Shown here piece by piece: positions 7,701 through 14,575 of a stretch of DNA of 38,818 bases. Position 1 is the stretch's first letter. Every line of letters starts with the position of its first letter. The stretch is from a virus: positions 1 through 38,818 of the IMG/VR virus record IMGVR_UViG_3300031576_000171; one strand, written 5' to 3'. The notes under the pieces are model-generated. The model was not told where the DNA came from. It was given only the letters and a program-made list of their open reading frames with translations, and did not search any database. Both the position numbers and the translations under genes were made by a program.

Positions 7701-8876
7701 ATGAACCTTGGACCCGAGATCGGGCCGGGCGGAGGGGCGGGCGCCCGCTGGTGGCGGGAAGGCGGCAGACCGGCGGTCGTGAAGCTGCGGGACGACTTCG
7801 GCCTGGCGGCCGAGCTGGCGCGCGACCACCCGGAGATCCTGGTGATCGGGCGGGTACATGAGGGGCCGGAACTGGACCCGGTCAATGACTACAACGCGGG
7901 TAAATCACCGGAGCAGGCGGCGGAAGACTTCATCAGCCGCCAGCGGGCGAAATATGAACTCAATCCGGCAATCAAAGTCTGGGAGGGGCCGAATGAAACC
8001 GGGCTCGGCCACGGCGCAGCCACGGCTCCCGATGTGGTAAGCCGGATGGTCTGGTACGCCAGCTTCGAAATCTGGCGGCTCGTGCTGCTGAAGACGATGG
8101 GCCTGCGCGGAGTGGTGGGGAATTTCTCGACGGGCACACCGGACCTGGCGCTGTGGGCGCACTTCCGGCCCGCGCTGGCGTCGGCGGTGGCTCACGGCGG
8201 CTATCTCGGCGTCCACGAATACGGTGGGGCTTTCCTCTGGCACGATGCTGGCTCAAACATACTGCGCTATCGGAACGTGCCGGAGATTGCACAGAGCGGA
8301 GTCAAGCTAATTATCACCGAATGCGGCCTGGACCGGGTGCAGGGGCCGCCGGGCTACGTCACCGGCGCCTGGCGTGATCTGTGTCCGCAGTGGGAGCAAC
8401 GGGGCGACGTGCTTCCGGGCGGGGACTGCGCCAGTTTCTACGCCGCTCAACTGAGGTGGTATGAGGCGGAGCTGCGCCGGGACGGAGCGATGGGCTGCGT
8501 GTTCACCTGCGATCCAGCCTGGCCGCAATATCGGATTGATAACTCGGCGGTGCTGGATGAGCTGATCCAATACGGACGAACGCAGCCGGAGCCACAGCCG
8601 CCACAGCCGCCCGAGCCTGAGCCGGAACCCGAACCGGAGGAACCCATGACTCTTCTGAATGACATCGTGATCGTTACACTCAAGCGGAAACTGACACGTC
8701 GGGACGCAAAAGGGAACTCTCTGGAAACTCTTGAGCCAGGCGAATCCCGTAAAGTATACGTGCGACCGATCAATTTCCGCTGGCAGTTCGGAGATCGGCG
8801 GCTCATTATCGTGGATTCGAACGTCGAAAGCCTGTGGGCCGGGACGGAGGCCGAGCCGTCCGTGGAGTACCTGTGA
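7701..8876 (+). CDS. clan GH-A-like glycoside hydrolase with Pro/Glu-rich linker (probable endolysin or tail glycosidase)
   Basis: A 391-residue two-domain protein. Residues 1-290 read as a TIM-barrel glycosidase. WEGPNE at 94-99 gives the Asn-Glu pair used as acid/base in clan GH-A (E99), VHEYGG at 171-176 is a typical inner strand, and IITECG at 204-209 ends a strand with the expected nucleophile (E207). A Pro/Glu/Gln-rich linker (about 295-315) leads to a 75-residue beta-rich C-terminal domain (VKRKLTRRDAKGNS-like), perhaps for wall binding. No signal peptide is seen. Because the next two genes are holin-like, I favour a cell-wall lysin; a tail-tip depolymerase is the alternative. Catalytic class is inferred from motifs only. 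Confidence 0.75.
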   Translation: MNLGPEIGPGGGAGARWWREGGRPAVVKLRDDFGLAAELARDHPEILVIGRVHEGPELDPVNDYNAGKSPEQAAEDFISRQRAKYELNPAIKVWEGPNETGLGHGAATAPDVVSRMVWYASFEIWRLVLLKTMGLRGVVGNFSTGTPDLALWAHFRPALASAVAHGGYLGVHEYGGAFLWHDAGSNILRYRNVPEIAQSGVKLIITECGLDRVQGPPGYVTGAWRDLCPQWEQRGDVLPGGDCASFYAAQLRWYEAELRRDGAMGCVFTCDPAWPQYRIDNSAVLDELIQYGRTQPEPQPPQPPEPEPEPEPEEPMTLLNDIVIVTLKRKLTRRDAKGNSLETLEPGESRKVYVRPINFRWQFGDRRLIIVDSNVESLWAGTEAEPSVEYL

Positions 8877-8877
8877 A

Positions 8878-9201
8878 GTGAATTTCAGCGAACTTTTGCC
8901 ACTATTCGCCCAGGTGCCTCTGGTGGGCATATTCGTCTGGTTCGTGCTGGAGCGCGATAAGCGCGAATCCGAGGCGCGGCAACACCGGGATGAGCAGTGG
9001 CGCGGTTTCCTGACCGAGCAGCGTCAGAGCACCAATATGGCGTTGCAATCGCTGGCCGACAGCCTGGAGCGAGTGGAGGAGAAGCAGGTCGCCGGATTGG
9101 GCGAACTGGCAAAGCAGATCGCCGGGCTGACCAGCATTATCGTGGCGCACGATACGCGGGCCCAGGAGTTCATCGCCCGCGAACGCAAGGGAGAACGATA
9201 G
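8878..9201 (+). CDS. membrane-anchored coiled-coil protein, BhlA/UviB holin-like
   Basis: A 107-residue protein starting at a GTG two bases after the glycosidase stop, with GGAG 10 bases upstream. One transmembrane helix at about residues 4-22 (LLPLFAQVPLVGIFVWFVL) is followed by a charged segment (ERDKRESEARQHRDEQ) and a long coiled coil to the C-terminus. That is the layout of BhlA/UviB-type holin-like proteins. In-frame codons continue upstream inside the glycosidase, but the hydrophobic start and coupling favour the GTG. It probably works with the neighbouring small holin-like protein in lysis. Confidence 0.7.
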   Translation: MNFSELLPLFAQVPLVGIFVWFVLERDKRESEARQHRDEQWRGFLTEQRQSTNMALQSLADSLERVEEKQVAGLGELAKQIAGLTSIIVAHDTRAQEFIARERKGER

Positions 9202-9225
9202 AAGTTGAATTGAAAGGAGATAACT

Positions 9226-9423
9226 ATGAAAAAGCTCAAAGGACTCCTGGCAAGCCGCAAGTTCTGGGCCGCCGTGGTCGGGGTGGCCGTCACCACGGTC
9301 AAGGCCTACCGCCCGGACGACTTCCCGCTGACCGAAGATCAGCTCACCAGTGTCGTGGCGTTGCTGGCGGCCTATATCGTCGGCACGGCTGTAGAAGATC
9401 ACGGCAAAGCTGCCGCAGGCTGA
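9226..9423 (+). CDS. small two-helix holin-like protein
   Basis: A 65-residue protein with a basic N-terminus (MKKLKGLLASRK) and two hydrophobic helices (FWAAVVGVAVTTV and LTSVVALLAAYIVGTAV) separated by a short acidic turn. It ends in a polar tail. This matches small phage holin proteins of the KFWxAxxG...AAYIxGTAxED type. The ribosome site TTGAAAGGAGATAACT is one of the strongest in the genome. It is the last gene of the rightward block and closes a glycosidase / coiled-coil membrane protein / holin set. Confidence 0.8.
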   Translation: MKKLKGLLASRKFWAAVVGVAVTTVKAYRPDDFPLTEDQLTSVVALLAAYIVGTAVEDHGKAAAG

Positions 9424-9507
9424 TATGCGCCTGTGACCGATGCTGCTGGCGTTTGCCGGCGGCGTTGTGTGCGGCTCTGCTACGCCTGGCTGACTATCCC
9501 GTAACAT

Positions 9508-9563
9508 GCGGCCCCTGCCGCCCCTCCGCTGCTACTCCTCCTGGCAGCATCGGCGGGGGCCGC
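9508..9563 (+). terminator. long hairpin at the convergent end of the late and early blocks
   Basis: GCGGCCCCTGCCG (9508-9520) pairs with CGGCGGGGGCCGC (9551-9563), 12 Watson-Crick pairs and one U-G pair when read on the plus strand. An inner stem GCTGC (9528-9532) pairs with GCAGC (9544-9548). It lies 85 bases after the last rightward gene and before the end of the leftward block. There is no T-run, so factor-dependent termination or mRNA 3'-end protection is as likely as intrinsic termination. Nothing coding is supported in the rest of the 9424-9639 spacer. Confidence 0.5.
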
Positions 9564-9639
9564 TCCTTCATTATAAGTAAGTCTATCAGGTCTGCGATAT
9601 AGCCGGACGGAGCGTGCCGCCGGATCGAGCGGGCGGCGC

Positions 9640-10089
9640 TTACTCACCAGATGGTAGAGCGGGCAAATTCAAGATCTGTGACAAATCCAGTGCCAGTTCT
9701 GGCGTGGCGACTTGAGAAGCAGTACGACCATCAGGCAACAGCAACGCCGAAAAGAATGCTATGCGCCCGCCACGCACCCGTGCATCCATACAGGCCGCCT
9801 TGACATGGTGATATAACATTGTCGCGGCCTGTCGGCGGGCCGCTTTCAAACTATCCCTTGAGCCAGAACGGGTTGGCAGTACAGGCCAGATGATCTTGAA
9901 GCGGTCCCCCTGCAACTCAAAACCAATCATATAGGCCTCCCGTCCGGTTGTGGCATCCATGCCCTCAGCGATAGCCAGCACTTTTCCCCCGGCATCGCCA
10001 ATCTCATGGCGTGCCTTTTCGAGCCAGTCGCCCGGTGCTGATCCGCCAGTCTTCCAGTAATTAATCCTTTCCGCATAAGGCAACTTCAT
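9640..10089 (-). CDS. conserved phage protein of unknown function
   Basis: A 149-residue protein with no recognised motif. It looks like a compact alpha/beta fold: an N-terminal WLEKARHEIGDAGGKVLAIAEGM, a central strand pair (GFELQGDRFKIIWPVLP) and a helix rich in Ala/Arg (SLKAARRQAATMLYHHVKAACMDARV). The start is fixed by AGGAGGAAACA directly upstream. It overlaps the stop of the preceding HTH gene by four bases. Frames running further upstream lack this ribosome site. As the last gene of the leftward block it may be a nucleic-acid-related accessory protein, but that is only a guess. Confidence 0.75.
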   Translation of the reverse strand: MKLPYAERINYWKTGGSAPGDWLEKARHEIGDAGGKVLAIAEGMDATTGREAYMIGFELQGDRFKIIWPVLPTRSGSRDSLKAARRQAATMLYHHVKAACMDARVRGGRIAFFSALLLPDGRTASQVATPELALDLSQILNLPALPSGE

Positions 10090-10478
10090 TGTTTCCTCCT
10101 GTCTTGAAAAAGCCCGGCCAGTTCGTCTACCCGGTCCGGCCTCATGTGGCGCATTATAGACCGGAACGCTGACTGCGGATCGTCCAGAGCGATTGCCAGT
10201 CGGCGGCGGGGCCTGTGGCCGCTGGCGCGCGGGCAGGACTTGCGGATATGCACCTGCTGGCAGTGGGGACAGGCGGGGACGGCCACGAGCGCGGGCAGGC
10301 CGAGCCGTTCCCGGATGTGTTTCGCCTTCGGGTTGTAGCCAGAAGCCACGCGGCAGACGGTCCCGACCGATAGTCCGTTTTTCAGCGCCACGGCTTCCCA
10401 CCTTCCCAGGATAGCCCGCTCCTGTTTCAAGCGCTCCTGAACGCTCTCCAGGATTTGGAGGGGCATCTTTGCGGTCAT
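10086..10478 (-). CDS. helix-turn-helix protein with a Cys/His cluster
   Basis: A 130-residue protein. Residues about 8-60 contain an HTH pattern (ERAILGRWEAVALKNGLSVG then TVCRVASGYNP), with a recognition-helix-like segment ending in KHIRERLGLP. Then comes CPHCQQVHIRKSC, a possible small zinc site, and a basic stretch (RPRRRLA). It is probably a DNA-binding regulator. The ribosome site is AGGAGTGATGA upstream of the ATG, and the stop overlaps the next gene by four bases. The spacer upstream carries GAAAGGAATAAGACAA, also found before the gene starting at 12438. Confidence 0.72.
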   Translation of the reverse strand: MTAKMPLQILESVQERLKQERAILGRWEAVALKNGLSVGTVCRVASGYNPKAKHIRERLGLPALVAVPACPHCQQVHIRKSCPRASGHRPRRRLAIALDDPQSAFRSIMRHMRPDRVDELAGLFQDRRKQ

Positions 10479-10519
10479 TCATCACTCCTGGAAAACTCGC
10501 CAAAATTGTCTTATTCCTT

Positions 10520-11200
10520 TCATGATCTCTGTTGCCATTCCCGAAAAATGTTTTCGCAAGATCGGCGTATCGCCTCTGCTGGCGCGTCTGTCTGCCACTT
10601 CGCCAGGGCTTTCCAGTAGCGATCATTGGTTCCACGGTTCGTACCCGGCACCCAGTAGCGACAATGGCGCGTCGCCATACGGCAGGCCATATTTCCATCG
10701 GCGCTGATAACGTCTGTTATTCCCCGCAGGTAAAACCAGACATTCATCTGCGCCTGCGGCGAGCCGCCAAGAAGATGAACGGGTCGGCCCGCAAACTCCC
10801 ACAGTGGCACTGATGTGCCGCCGTAGCGGGTCGGCACACTGTAGGCCAGTACAACATCGCGCCCGCCAACATGACGGGGTATCCGGGGGATGCCGCCGAT
10901 CACCTTCGGAATAATCAGGACGTATTCCACAAACTGCCCGGCCTCTTCGCCCCAGTTCAATACTTCGGACAATTGATCCTTCCGTTCCCAGTCTAATACT
11001 GTAGCCATAAATGGCCTGTGTTGTGCCAGAGCCGCCATGTATGCTGAGCGGTCTGGCTTCTTCCAATCCTGGTCTGCGAAGTAGAGCGGGCCATAGACCA
11101 CATCCGGTAGCCTCACGCCGAGTTTGAACCCGGCCTGTAATGCAATCTCCGCAAACTGCTTATTGTCAGCGCCGCAGTAGATCAGAGTCGGAGCCGCCAT
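10520..11200 (-). CDS. conserved phage protein with TIM-barrel-like pattern
   Basis: A 226-residue protein beginning MAAPTLIYCGADNKQFAEIA. Conserved-looking blocks include GPLYFADQDW, ATVLDWERKDQL, VLIIPKVIGGIPRIPR, AYSVPTRYGGT, VHLLGGSPQAQM and DVISADGNMACRMATR. This strand-helix series with Gly/Asp loops suggests a TIM-barrel-like fold. I associate similar proteins with an uncharacterised phage family (possibly DUF6610), from memory and with low certainty. The VHLLGGSP and SADGN blocks faintly recall tRNA-guanine transglycosylase-like barrels, but no catalytic pair can be fixed. It overlaps the preceding mini-GNAT gene by 19 bases, suggesting a functional pair. Confidence 0.75.
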   Translation of the reverse strand: MAAPTLIYCGADNKQFAEIALQAGFKLGVRLPDVVYGPLYFADQDWKKPDRSAYMAALAQHRPFMATVLDWERKDQLSEVLNWGEEAGQFVEYVLIIPKVIGGIPRIPRHVGGRDVVLAYSVPTRYGGTSVPLWEFAGRPVHLLGGSPQAQMNVWFYLRGITDVISADGNMACRMATRHCRYWVPGTNRGTNDRYWKALAKWQTDAPAEAIRRSCENIFREWQQRS

Positions 11201-11490
11201 ACGTTTAACTGCTTTCCGGTTCGGGTTGTCACTTGCTCTTCCAGCACGAAGCCCCGTCGGGCATACCAGGCATTTGCTTCCAGATCGGCAGGACATTTCG
11301 CTAACAGGCTGATTGCTCCCGGCGTCTGTCTCAATCGGACCAGCATCTCGCTTCCAGCACCGCGACGGGTAGATATGATTTCGCGGATTGTCAACTGGCC
11401 GTCACGTCTCAGATGCCAGTGACAGAATCCGCCGTCAATCAAGAGTAATTCGCCCCGCCGTGCGCTTTCGTAGAGAGCGTCAAAGATCAT
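11182..11490 (-). CDS. minimal GNAT-like acetyltransferase domain protein
   Basis: A 102-residue protein with the core of a GNAT fold: strands HWHLRRDGQLTIREIIST, then RRGAGSEMLVRL in the place of the acetyl-CoA-binding loop and helix. The final ISLLAKCPADLEANAWYARR then GFV is a classic motif B ending. It is about 40 residues shorter than a normal GNAT, and the usual R/QxxGxG/A is reduced to RRGAGS. Cofactor binding is therefore plausible but not assured. It is coupled by a 19-base overlap to the following barrel-like gene. The substrate is unknown. Confidence 0.7.
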   Translation of the reverse strand: MIFDALYESARRGELLLIDGGFCHWHLRRDGQLTIREIISTRRGAGSEMLVRLRQTPGAISLLAKCPADLEANAWYARRGFVLEEQVTTRTGKQLNVWRLRL

Positions 11491-11496
11491 CCTGTG

Positions 11497-11570
11497 CTAC
11501 TCCCCGCCCCGTCCCCCGCGCCCGCCCGCCTGCTCAAGGTTGCTCACCCCGAAACCGGCTCAGGCGGCAT
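11497..11570. repeat. early-region mosaic repeat, copy 1
   Basis: Contains CCCCGCCCCGTCCCCCGCGC and GCCCGCCTGCTCAAGGTTGC, then CGAAACCGGCTCAGGCGGCAT. The first part recurs at 12053-12104. The middle recurs at 11791-11839 and 12464-12532. The last part matches the 3' end of the gene at 11813-12052. It looks like a decayed duplicate of gene ends. Confidence 0.7.
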
Positions 11571-11587
11571 TCCGCTGCCCGGCCCTG

Positions 11588-11770
11588 TTATTGACCGTAT
11601 GAATTTGCGTACAGGCGGATATAAACATTCCATTCGGGGTGCTCGTCGTCCTCATCTCTCTCGCAAGCGTCACAAAGGTAGCCCTCGTTTGCTGGCAGAT
11701 CCTCTGCATTCCCAACCAGTTCTGACGGTACTTCAACGAACTCTCCGCAACTGATACAGCGTATTCCCAT
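11588..11770 (-). CDS. small zinc-ribbon-like protein
   Basis: A 60-residue protein with two CxxC pairs (CISC at residues 5-8 and CDAC at about 33-36), spaced as in a compact zinc ribbon. An acidic stretch (ERDEDDEHPEW) and a C-terminal strand follow. AAGGAG seven bases before the ATG fixes the start; an overlapping frame that begins at a GTG a few bases upstream lacks such features. It is an isolated small gene between two copies of the early-region repeat. A role in protein or nucleic-acid binding is likely, but its target is unknown. Confidence 0.75.
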   Translation of the reverse strand: MGIRCISCGEFVEVPSELVGNAEDLPANEGYLCDACERDEDDEHPEWNVYIRLYANSYGQ

Positions 11771-11790
11771 CGCTCACTCCTTCTCACATA

Positions 11791-11839
11791 TCGCCCGCCT
11801 GCTCAAGGCTGCTCAGCCCGAAACCGGCTCATACGGCAT
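11791..11839. repeat. early-region mosaic repeat, copy 2
   Basis: TCGCCCGCCTGCTCAAGGCT followed by GCTCAGCCCGAAACCGGCTC and ATACGGCAT. It overlaps the last codons of the following leftward gene. The same block, slightly diverged, is at 11521-11570. Confidence 0.7.
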
Positions 11840-12052
11840 CTGCGGAATAATCCTGTAAAGAGGCGGCGCAAATCCAGGCCTGTACCGTCTCTCCAGGAAC
11901 CCTTTCACCTTCAGGGTGTCGCAAACAAACTCCTGCCTTTTGATGATGTATGGCAGTTCATACGGCTCAAACCATTCAACAGCGTTGGCAGCACAATACT
12001 TACGGATTTCTTCCAGCGTCCATCTCTGGTACTTTGTCAGCAGATCAGTCAT
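11813..12052 (-). CDS. small protein of unknown function
   Basis: A 79-residue protein, MTDLLTKYQRWTLEEIRKYC then AANAVEWFEPYELPYIIKRQ. It has an N-terminal helix, a winged-helix-like strand pair (FVCDTLKVKGFLERRYRPGF) and a proline-rich tail. The VCDTLKVKGFLERRY portion resembles the recognition part of a small winged-helix domain, so DNA binding is possible but unproven. GGGGTGAGCA precedes the ATG. Its last codons are inside a copy of the early-region repeat. Confidence 0.7.
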   Translation of the reverse strand: MTDLLTKYQRWTLEEIRKYCAANAVEWFEPYELPYIIKRQEFVCDTLKVKGFLERRYRPGFAPPLYRIIPQMPYEPVSG

Positions 12053-12104
12053 TGCTCACCCCGCCCCGTCCCCCGCGCCCGGCGGCCTGCTGGCCGCTGC
12101 CCTT
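12053..12104. repeat. early-region mosaic repeat, copy 3
   Basis: TTGCTCACCCCGCCCCGTCC then CCCGCGCCCGGCGGCCTGCT and GGCCGCTGCCC. It matches the right part of copy 4 (12464-12532) and the left part of copy 1. It occupies the spacer upstream of a small leftward gene and includes that gene's ribosome-site region. Confidence 0.7.
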
Positions 12105-12126
12105 TTTCTTCCGTCTGTGAGTAAGG

Positions 12127-12438
12127 CTACAACTCCAGGCTTTCTCTCAACTCGTTGATAAGCCGGATTGCATCACGGATTTCTTCGGTGCGCGCTCTCA
12201 GGTTTTCGGCCAGCGGAGCCATTGGCGGCATTTTCTCCGCATCCTTAGATACTATGTTAAGTTGGGATGGCCCCAGGACCGGGATCAGGCGGGCCGACAA
12301 CTCCGCAATGGCTTTGAACAACTCCTGAATAGCACTTTCTAGCGCGGCGCTTTCCGCCACTATCTGGGGCGGTGGGCCAGGGTGATCCGCTTCCTGTGCG
12401 TACATTTCCCGTGTAAGATTTGCCGTTCTAGAGTTCAT
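12127..12438 (-). CDS. small helical coiled-coil protein
   Basis: A 103-residue protein that is almost wholly helical: heptad-like segments ESAALESAIQELFKAIAELS and APLAENLRARTEEIRDAIRL flank a short loop. No enzymatic motif is visible. AAGAAAGGAATAAGACA before the ATG is a good ribosome site. It sits alone between two repeat copies, upstream of the methyltransferase group in genome order but later in the leftward operon. Function unknown. Confidence 0.72.
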   Translation of the reverse strand: MNSRTANLTREMYAQEADHPGPPPQIVAESAALESAIQELFKAIAELSARLIPVLGPSQLNIVSKDAEKMPPMAPLAENLRARTEEIRDAIRLINELRESLEL

Positions 12439-12463
12439 TGTCTTATTCCTTTCTTGAATTCGC

Positions 12464-12532
12464 CCGCCTGCTCAAGGTTGCTCACCCTGCCCCACCCCGT
12501 CCCCCGCGCCCGGCGACCTGCTGGCCGGAGCC
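12464..12532. repeat. early-region mosaic repeat, copy 4
   Basis: GCCCGCCTGCTCAAGGTTGC, TCACCCTGCCCCACCCCGTC and CCCCGCGCCCGGCGACCTGC in a row: the fullest copy. On the minus strand it encodes the low-complexity C-terminus of the small gene at 12472-12687, so the repeat has been absorbed into a reading frame. Confidence 0.7.
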
Positions 12533-12687
12533 CTTTTGCGTTGCTTACCGTGCCCGTTCGCCGCCTGGTTACTCCAGCCGTCCAGTTGCGCCAGGATGCG
12601 CCGTGTTGTCTCCGCGAGCGCGTCCCATCCGCGGTAGCGGGCGCGGCCTGCGGCGATCTGCGCGGCGGTCAGGGGGGCGAGCTTCAC
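12472..12687 (-). CDS. small basic protein of unknown function
   Basis: A 71-residue protein from a GTG start that overlaps the methyltransferase stop (GTGA). The first 45 residues (APLTAAQIAAGRARYRGWDA, then LAETTRRILAQLDGW) form two amphipathic helices. The last 20 are low complexity (Arg, Pro, Gly, Ala) and come from a copy of the early-region repeat, so the original C-terminus was probably different. Translational coupling supports it as real. Function not recognised. Confidence 0.6.
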   Translation of the reverse strand: MKLAPLTAAQIAAGRARYRGWDALAETTRRILAQLDGWSNQAANGHGKQRKRAPASRSPGAGDGVGQGEQP

Positions 12688-13841
12688 ACAAACATCTCCC
12701 GCTGTATCGCCGCCGTCCGTCTACGGGCATGATCTGTCAGGTATTCCATACTCAGGTCCAGGCCGATCCCGACGCGGCCCAGTTGTTCGGCTACCATGAC
12801 GGTTGTTCCACTGCCGCAGAAGGGGTCAAGCACAATACAGTGCCCGGTGTCATCAGAATGGGAACATGTGGGCTGCCAGCCGATAGTTTCAGGCGGTTTG
12901 TAATTCGCATAAAAGTTCTTTCCCTTTGAGACATTCGATTCAATGCGCTGGCCGCGCTCTAAGTCATTCTTGTGGTTATGCCATGATTTTCCTTCTACTC
13001 TATCAGTTACCCGCTCCCACGGCGCACCGCAAACCCCGCACGCCTTCGGGCTGGTCCCGGCCAGAATGCAGCGGCGGGGAATGGCAGAGGGGAAAGTGGC
13101 GTAGTGAGACTCTGAATAGGGAAATGTTGCAATAGTCCAAACACTTCGCATATTGCGACCCGTCCACTCATTTGCCATACCGGGGATCATGGTAACAGGA
13201 ATATTACTGTTATTATCGAAACTCTGATGATGGGTATATATGCCTTTGCCACGAAATGCTCGTCTGTTACCTGCAGATGTGGGACTGTTGAGCTCCTTTA
13301 CCGCCTCCGCATCCCAGAAGTAATGCGCTGATTTTGTCAACAGCCAGATATGCTCATGGTCCGTAGTCGGTCGGTCTGTCACCGACTCTGGCATGGCGTT
13401 CGGCTTGTGCCAGATAATTCGACTCCGTACCCACCAGCCCTGCTCCTGGGCCGCCAGCGCCACACGCTCCGGGATGAGCATGAGGTCCTTGGGTCTCAGG
13501 CCATCTGACCGTTTTCTCTGTTGCCTTTTCAAGGTTCTGTGTTTTTTCTGTCCAACAACAAGATGAGTGCTGGATACCTTGTCATGGCGTCCAATTTCTC
13601 CACTCGCATAACTATCGCCGATGTTAAAAAACATTACCCCATCCGGCCTCAGCACCCGCCAGCACTCGGCCAGCACTGCCAGCGTCTTTGCGATGTACGC
13701 CTGCAAGGTTAGCTCAAGCCCCATCTGGCCGGGGATGCCGTAGTCTCTCAGGCCAAAGTAAGGTGGCGATGTAACAATTACCTGTACGCTGTTTTCAGGC
13801 AGCGGGATATGCACTGCATCCGCCCGTGCCAGGCCGGTCAC
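12684..13841 (-). CDS. beta-class DNA methyltransferase (TSPPY type)
   Basis: A 385-residue SAM-dependent DNA methyltransferase. The catalytic motif IV TSPPYFGL is at residues 24-31 and the SAM-binding motif I DPFCGSGTT near the C-terminus (339-347), which is the circularly permuted beta-class order. An S in SPPY is more usual for N4-cytosine enzymes, but adenine methylation is not excluded. A CxxC pair (CGVCGAPW) with later Cys residues is a probable zinc-finger insert before motif I. It starts at GTG on a GTGA overlap. No restriction endonuclease is adjacent, so it is an orphan enzyme, probably protecting phage DNA. Confidence 0.9.
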   Translation of the reverse strand: MTGLARADAVHIPLPENSVQVIVTSPPYFGLRDYGIPGQMGLELTLQAYIAKTLAVLAECWRVLRPDGVMFFNIGDSYASGEIGRHDKVSSTHLVVGQKKHRTLKRQQRKRSDGLRPKDLMLIPERVALAAQEQGWWVRSRIIWHKPNAMPESVTDRPTTDHEHIWLLTKSAHYFWDAEAVKELNSPTSAGNRRAFRGKGIYTHHQSFDNNSNIPVTMIPGMANEWTGRNMRSVWTIATFPYSESHYATFPSAIPRRCILAGTSPKACGVCGAPWERVTDRVEGKSWHNHKNDLERGQRIESNVSKGKNFYANYKPPETIGWQPTCSHSDDTGHCIVLDPFCGSGTTVMVAEQLGRVGIGLDLSMEYLTDHARRRTAAIQREMFV

Positions 13842-14056
13842 TCTGCCACCCCGATCAAAAAGTGGCCGGTCTGCACCGTCCGGCTCTCGCGGATCTGCAC
13901 CCCGCCCACGGTCTGCGGGTGCTGGCCGTCGGGGTGGATATAGCAGGTATCAGGCGCGTGGCCGTATTTCTCGCTGTAATGCTTCACGGCGACGGCCAGC
14001 CGCTGCTCGAAGGGCTGCTTCCGGTCAGGCGAAAACCATAGCATTCCAATGTTCAT
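13838..14056 (-). CDS. small conserved protein of unknown function
   Basis: A 72-residue protein, MNIGMLWFSPDRKQPFEQRL, then a helix (AVAVKHYSEKYGHAPDTCYI), a His/Pro loop (HPDGQH) and two strands. Its beta-alpha-beta-beta appearance is compact and it is coupled to both neighbours by four-base overlaps (ATGA and GTGA). I have a general memory of such short proteins starting MNIGMLWFD in Chloroflexota genomes, which supports the host guess only weakly. No catalytic motif is seen. Confidence 0.75.
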   Translation of the reverse strand: MNIGMLWFSPDRKQPFEQRLAVAVKHYSEKYGHAPDTCYIHPDGQHPQTVGGVQIRESRTVQTGHFLIGVAE

Positions 14057-14421
14057 TCGGACCTGCTCAAAAGGTCGCGGGCGCGGCGGGTGGTATCGAT
14101 TTCTCGCTCATGCGCCAGCCACCATGCAAGATCATTTTTCTCTACTGTGGCTGTAACTTTTGCCGTGTGGATTTCTACATATTCCCGCAGCGCCGCCTCT
14201 GTGCGGCTGAGTTGGCCCCGCAATACATTTGCGTGGAAGACAGCCGCGTCAAGGTCTGCGTGGGTCGGAGCATCCGCAAGCAATCCCCGGCACTCTTCCA
14301 GTTCCAGCCGTAACCGCTCCGCCGCCGCCAGCTCGCCGGGGTCGGGGCGTGTCAGGCGCTCGGGGCGCGGCGGGTACTGCGGGTAGGGCTGGCCGAATTC
14401 ATCATATTCGTAGAGCGGCAT
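14053..14421 (-). CDS. coiled-coil protein with Tyr/Pro-rich N-terminus
   Basis: A 122-residue protein beginning MPLYEYDEFGQPYPQYPPRP, followed by helices that look like coiled coil (ELAAAERLRLELEECRGLLA and LRGQLSRTEAALREYVEIH). I choose the ATG at 14421 because AAAGGAG lies nine bases upstream. An in-frame ATG at 14475 would add 18 plausible residues (MTADWYIPEPYRR...) but has a poorer ribosome site. The stop overlaps the next start by four bases. Function unknown. Confidence 0.68.
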   Translation of the reverse strand: MPLYEYDEFGQPYPQYPPRPERLTRPDPGELAAAERLRLELEECRGLLADAPTHADLDAAVFHANVLRGQLSRTEAALREYVEIHTAKVTATVEKNDLAWWLAHEREIDTTRRARDLLSRSE

Positions 14422-14514
14422 GGGTAGTGACTCCTTTCGGCGGTAAGGCTCGGGGATATACCAGTCAGCGGTCATTCGTCTCTCTCTTCGCGCCTGCTGA
14501 TCTGCGCCGACCGC

Positions 14515-14572
14515 CAGCAGTCGTCAGTCATCAGTCTTCAGTCTTCAGTCTGTAGTCTGCCGACTGCCGTCT
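14515..14572. repeat. CAGTC/CTTCAG tandem intergenic tract, copy 2
   Basis: Runs of CAGTCGTCAGTCATCAGTCT, TCAGTCTTCAGTCTGTAGTC and TGCCGACTGCCGTCTG between two leftward genes. The unit is about 7-10 bases and irregular. It shares TGCCGTCTG with the other two tracts. Confidence 0.8.
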
Positions 14573-14575
14573 GAT

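Noticed and set aside
8731-8877. Upstream ATG start for the coiled-coil membrane protein
   Set aside because: It would put about 49 residues encoded inside the glycosidase gene in front of the transmembrane helix; the GTG at 8878 follows the glycosidase stop with GGAG upstream and gives a normal holin-like start.
9453-9602. Rz1-like spanin lipoprotein read from a TTG (LPAALCAALLRLADYP...)
   Set aside because: It would need a TTG start without a ribosome site, has no clear lipobox, and overlaps the long hairpin.
11560-11787. A 75-codon alternative frame over the small zinc-ribbon gene
   Set aside because: It begins at a GTG without a ribosome site; the zinc-ribbon frame has paired CxxC motifs and AAGGAG at proper distance.
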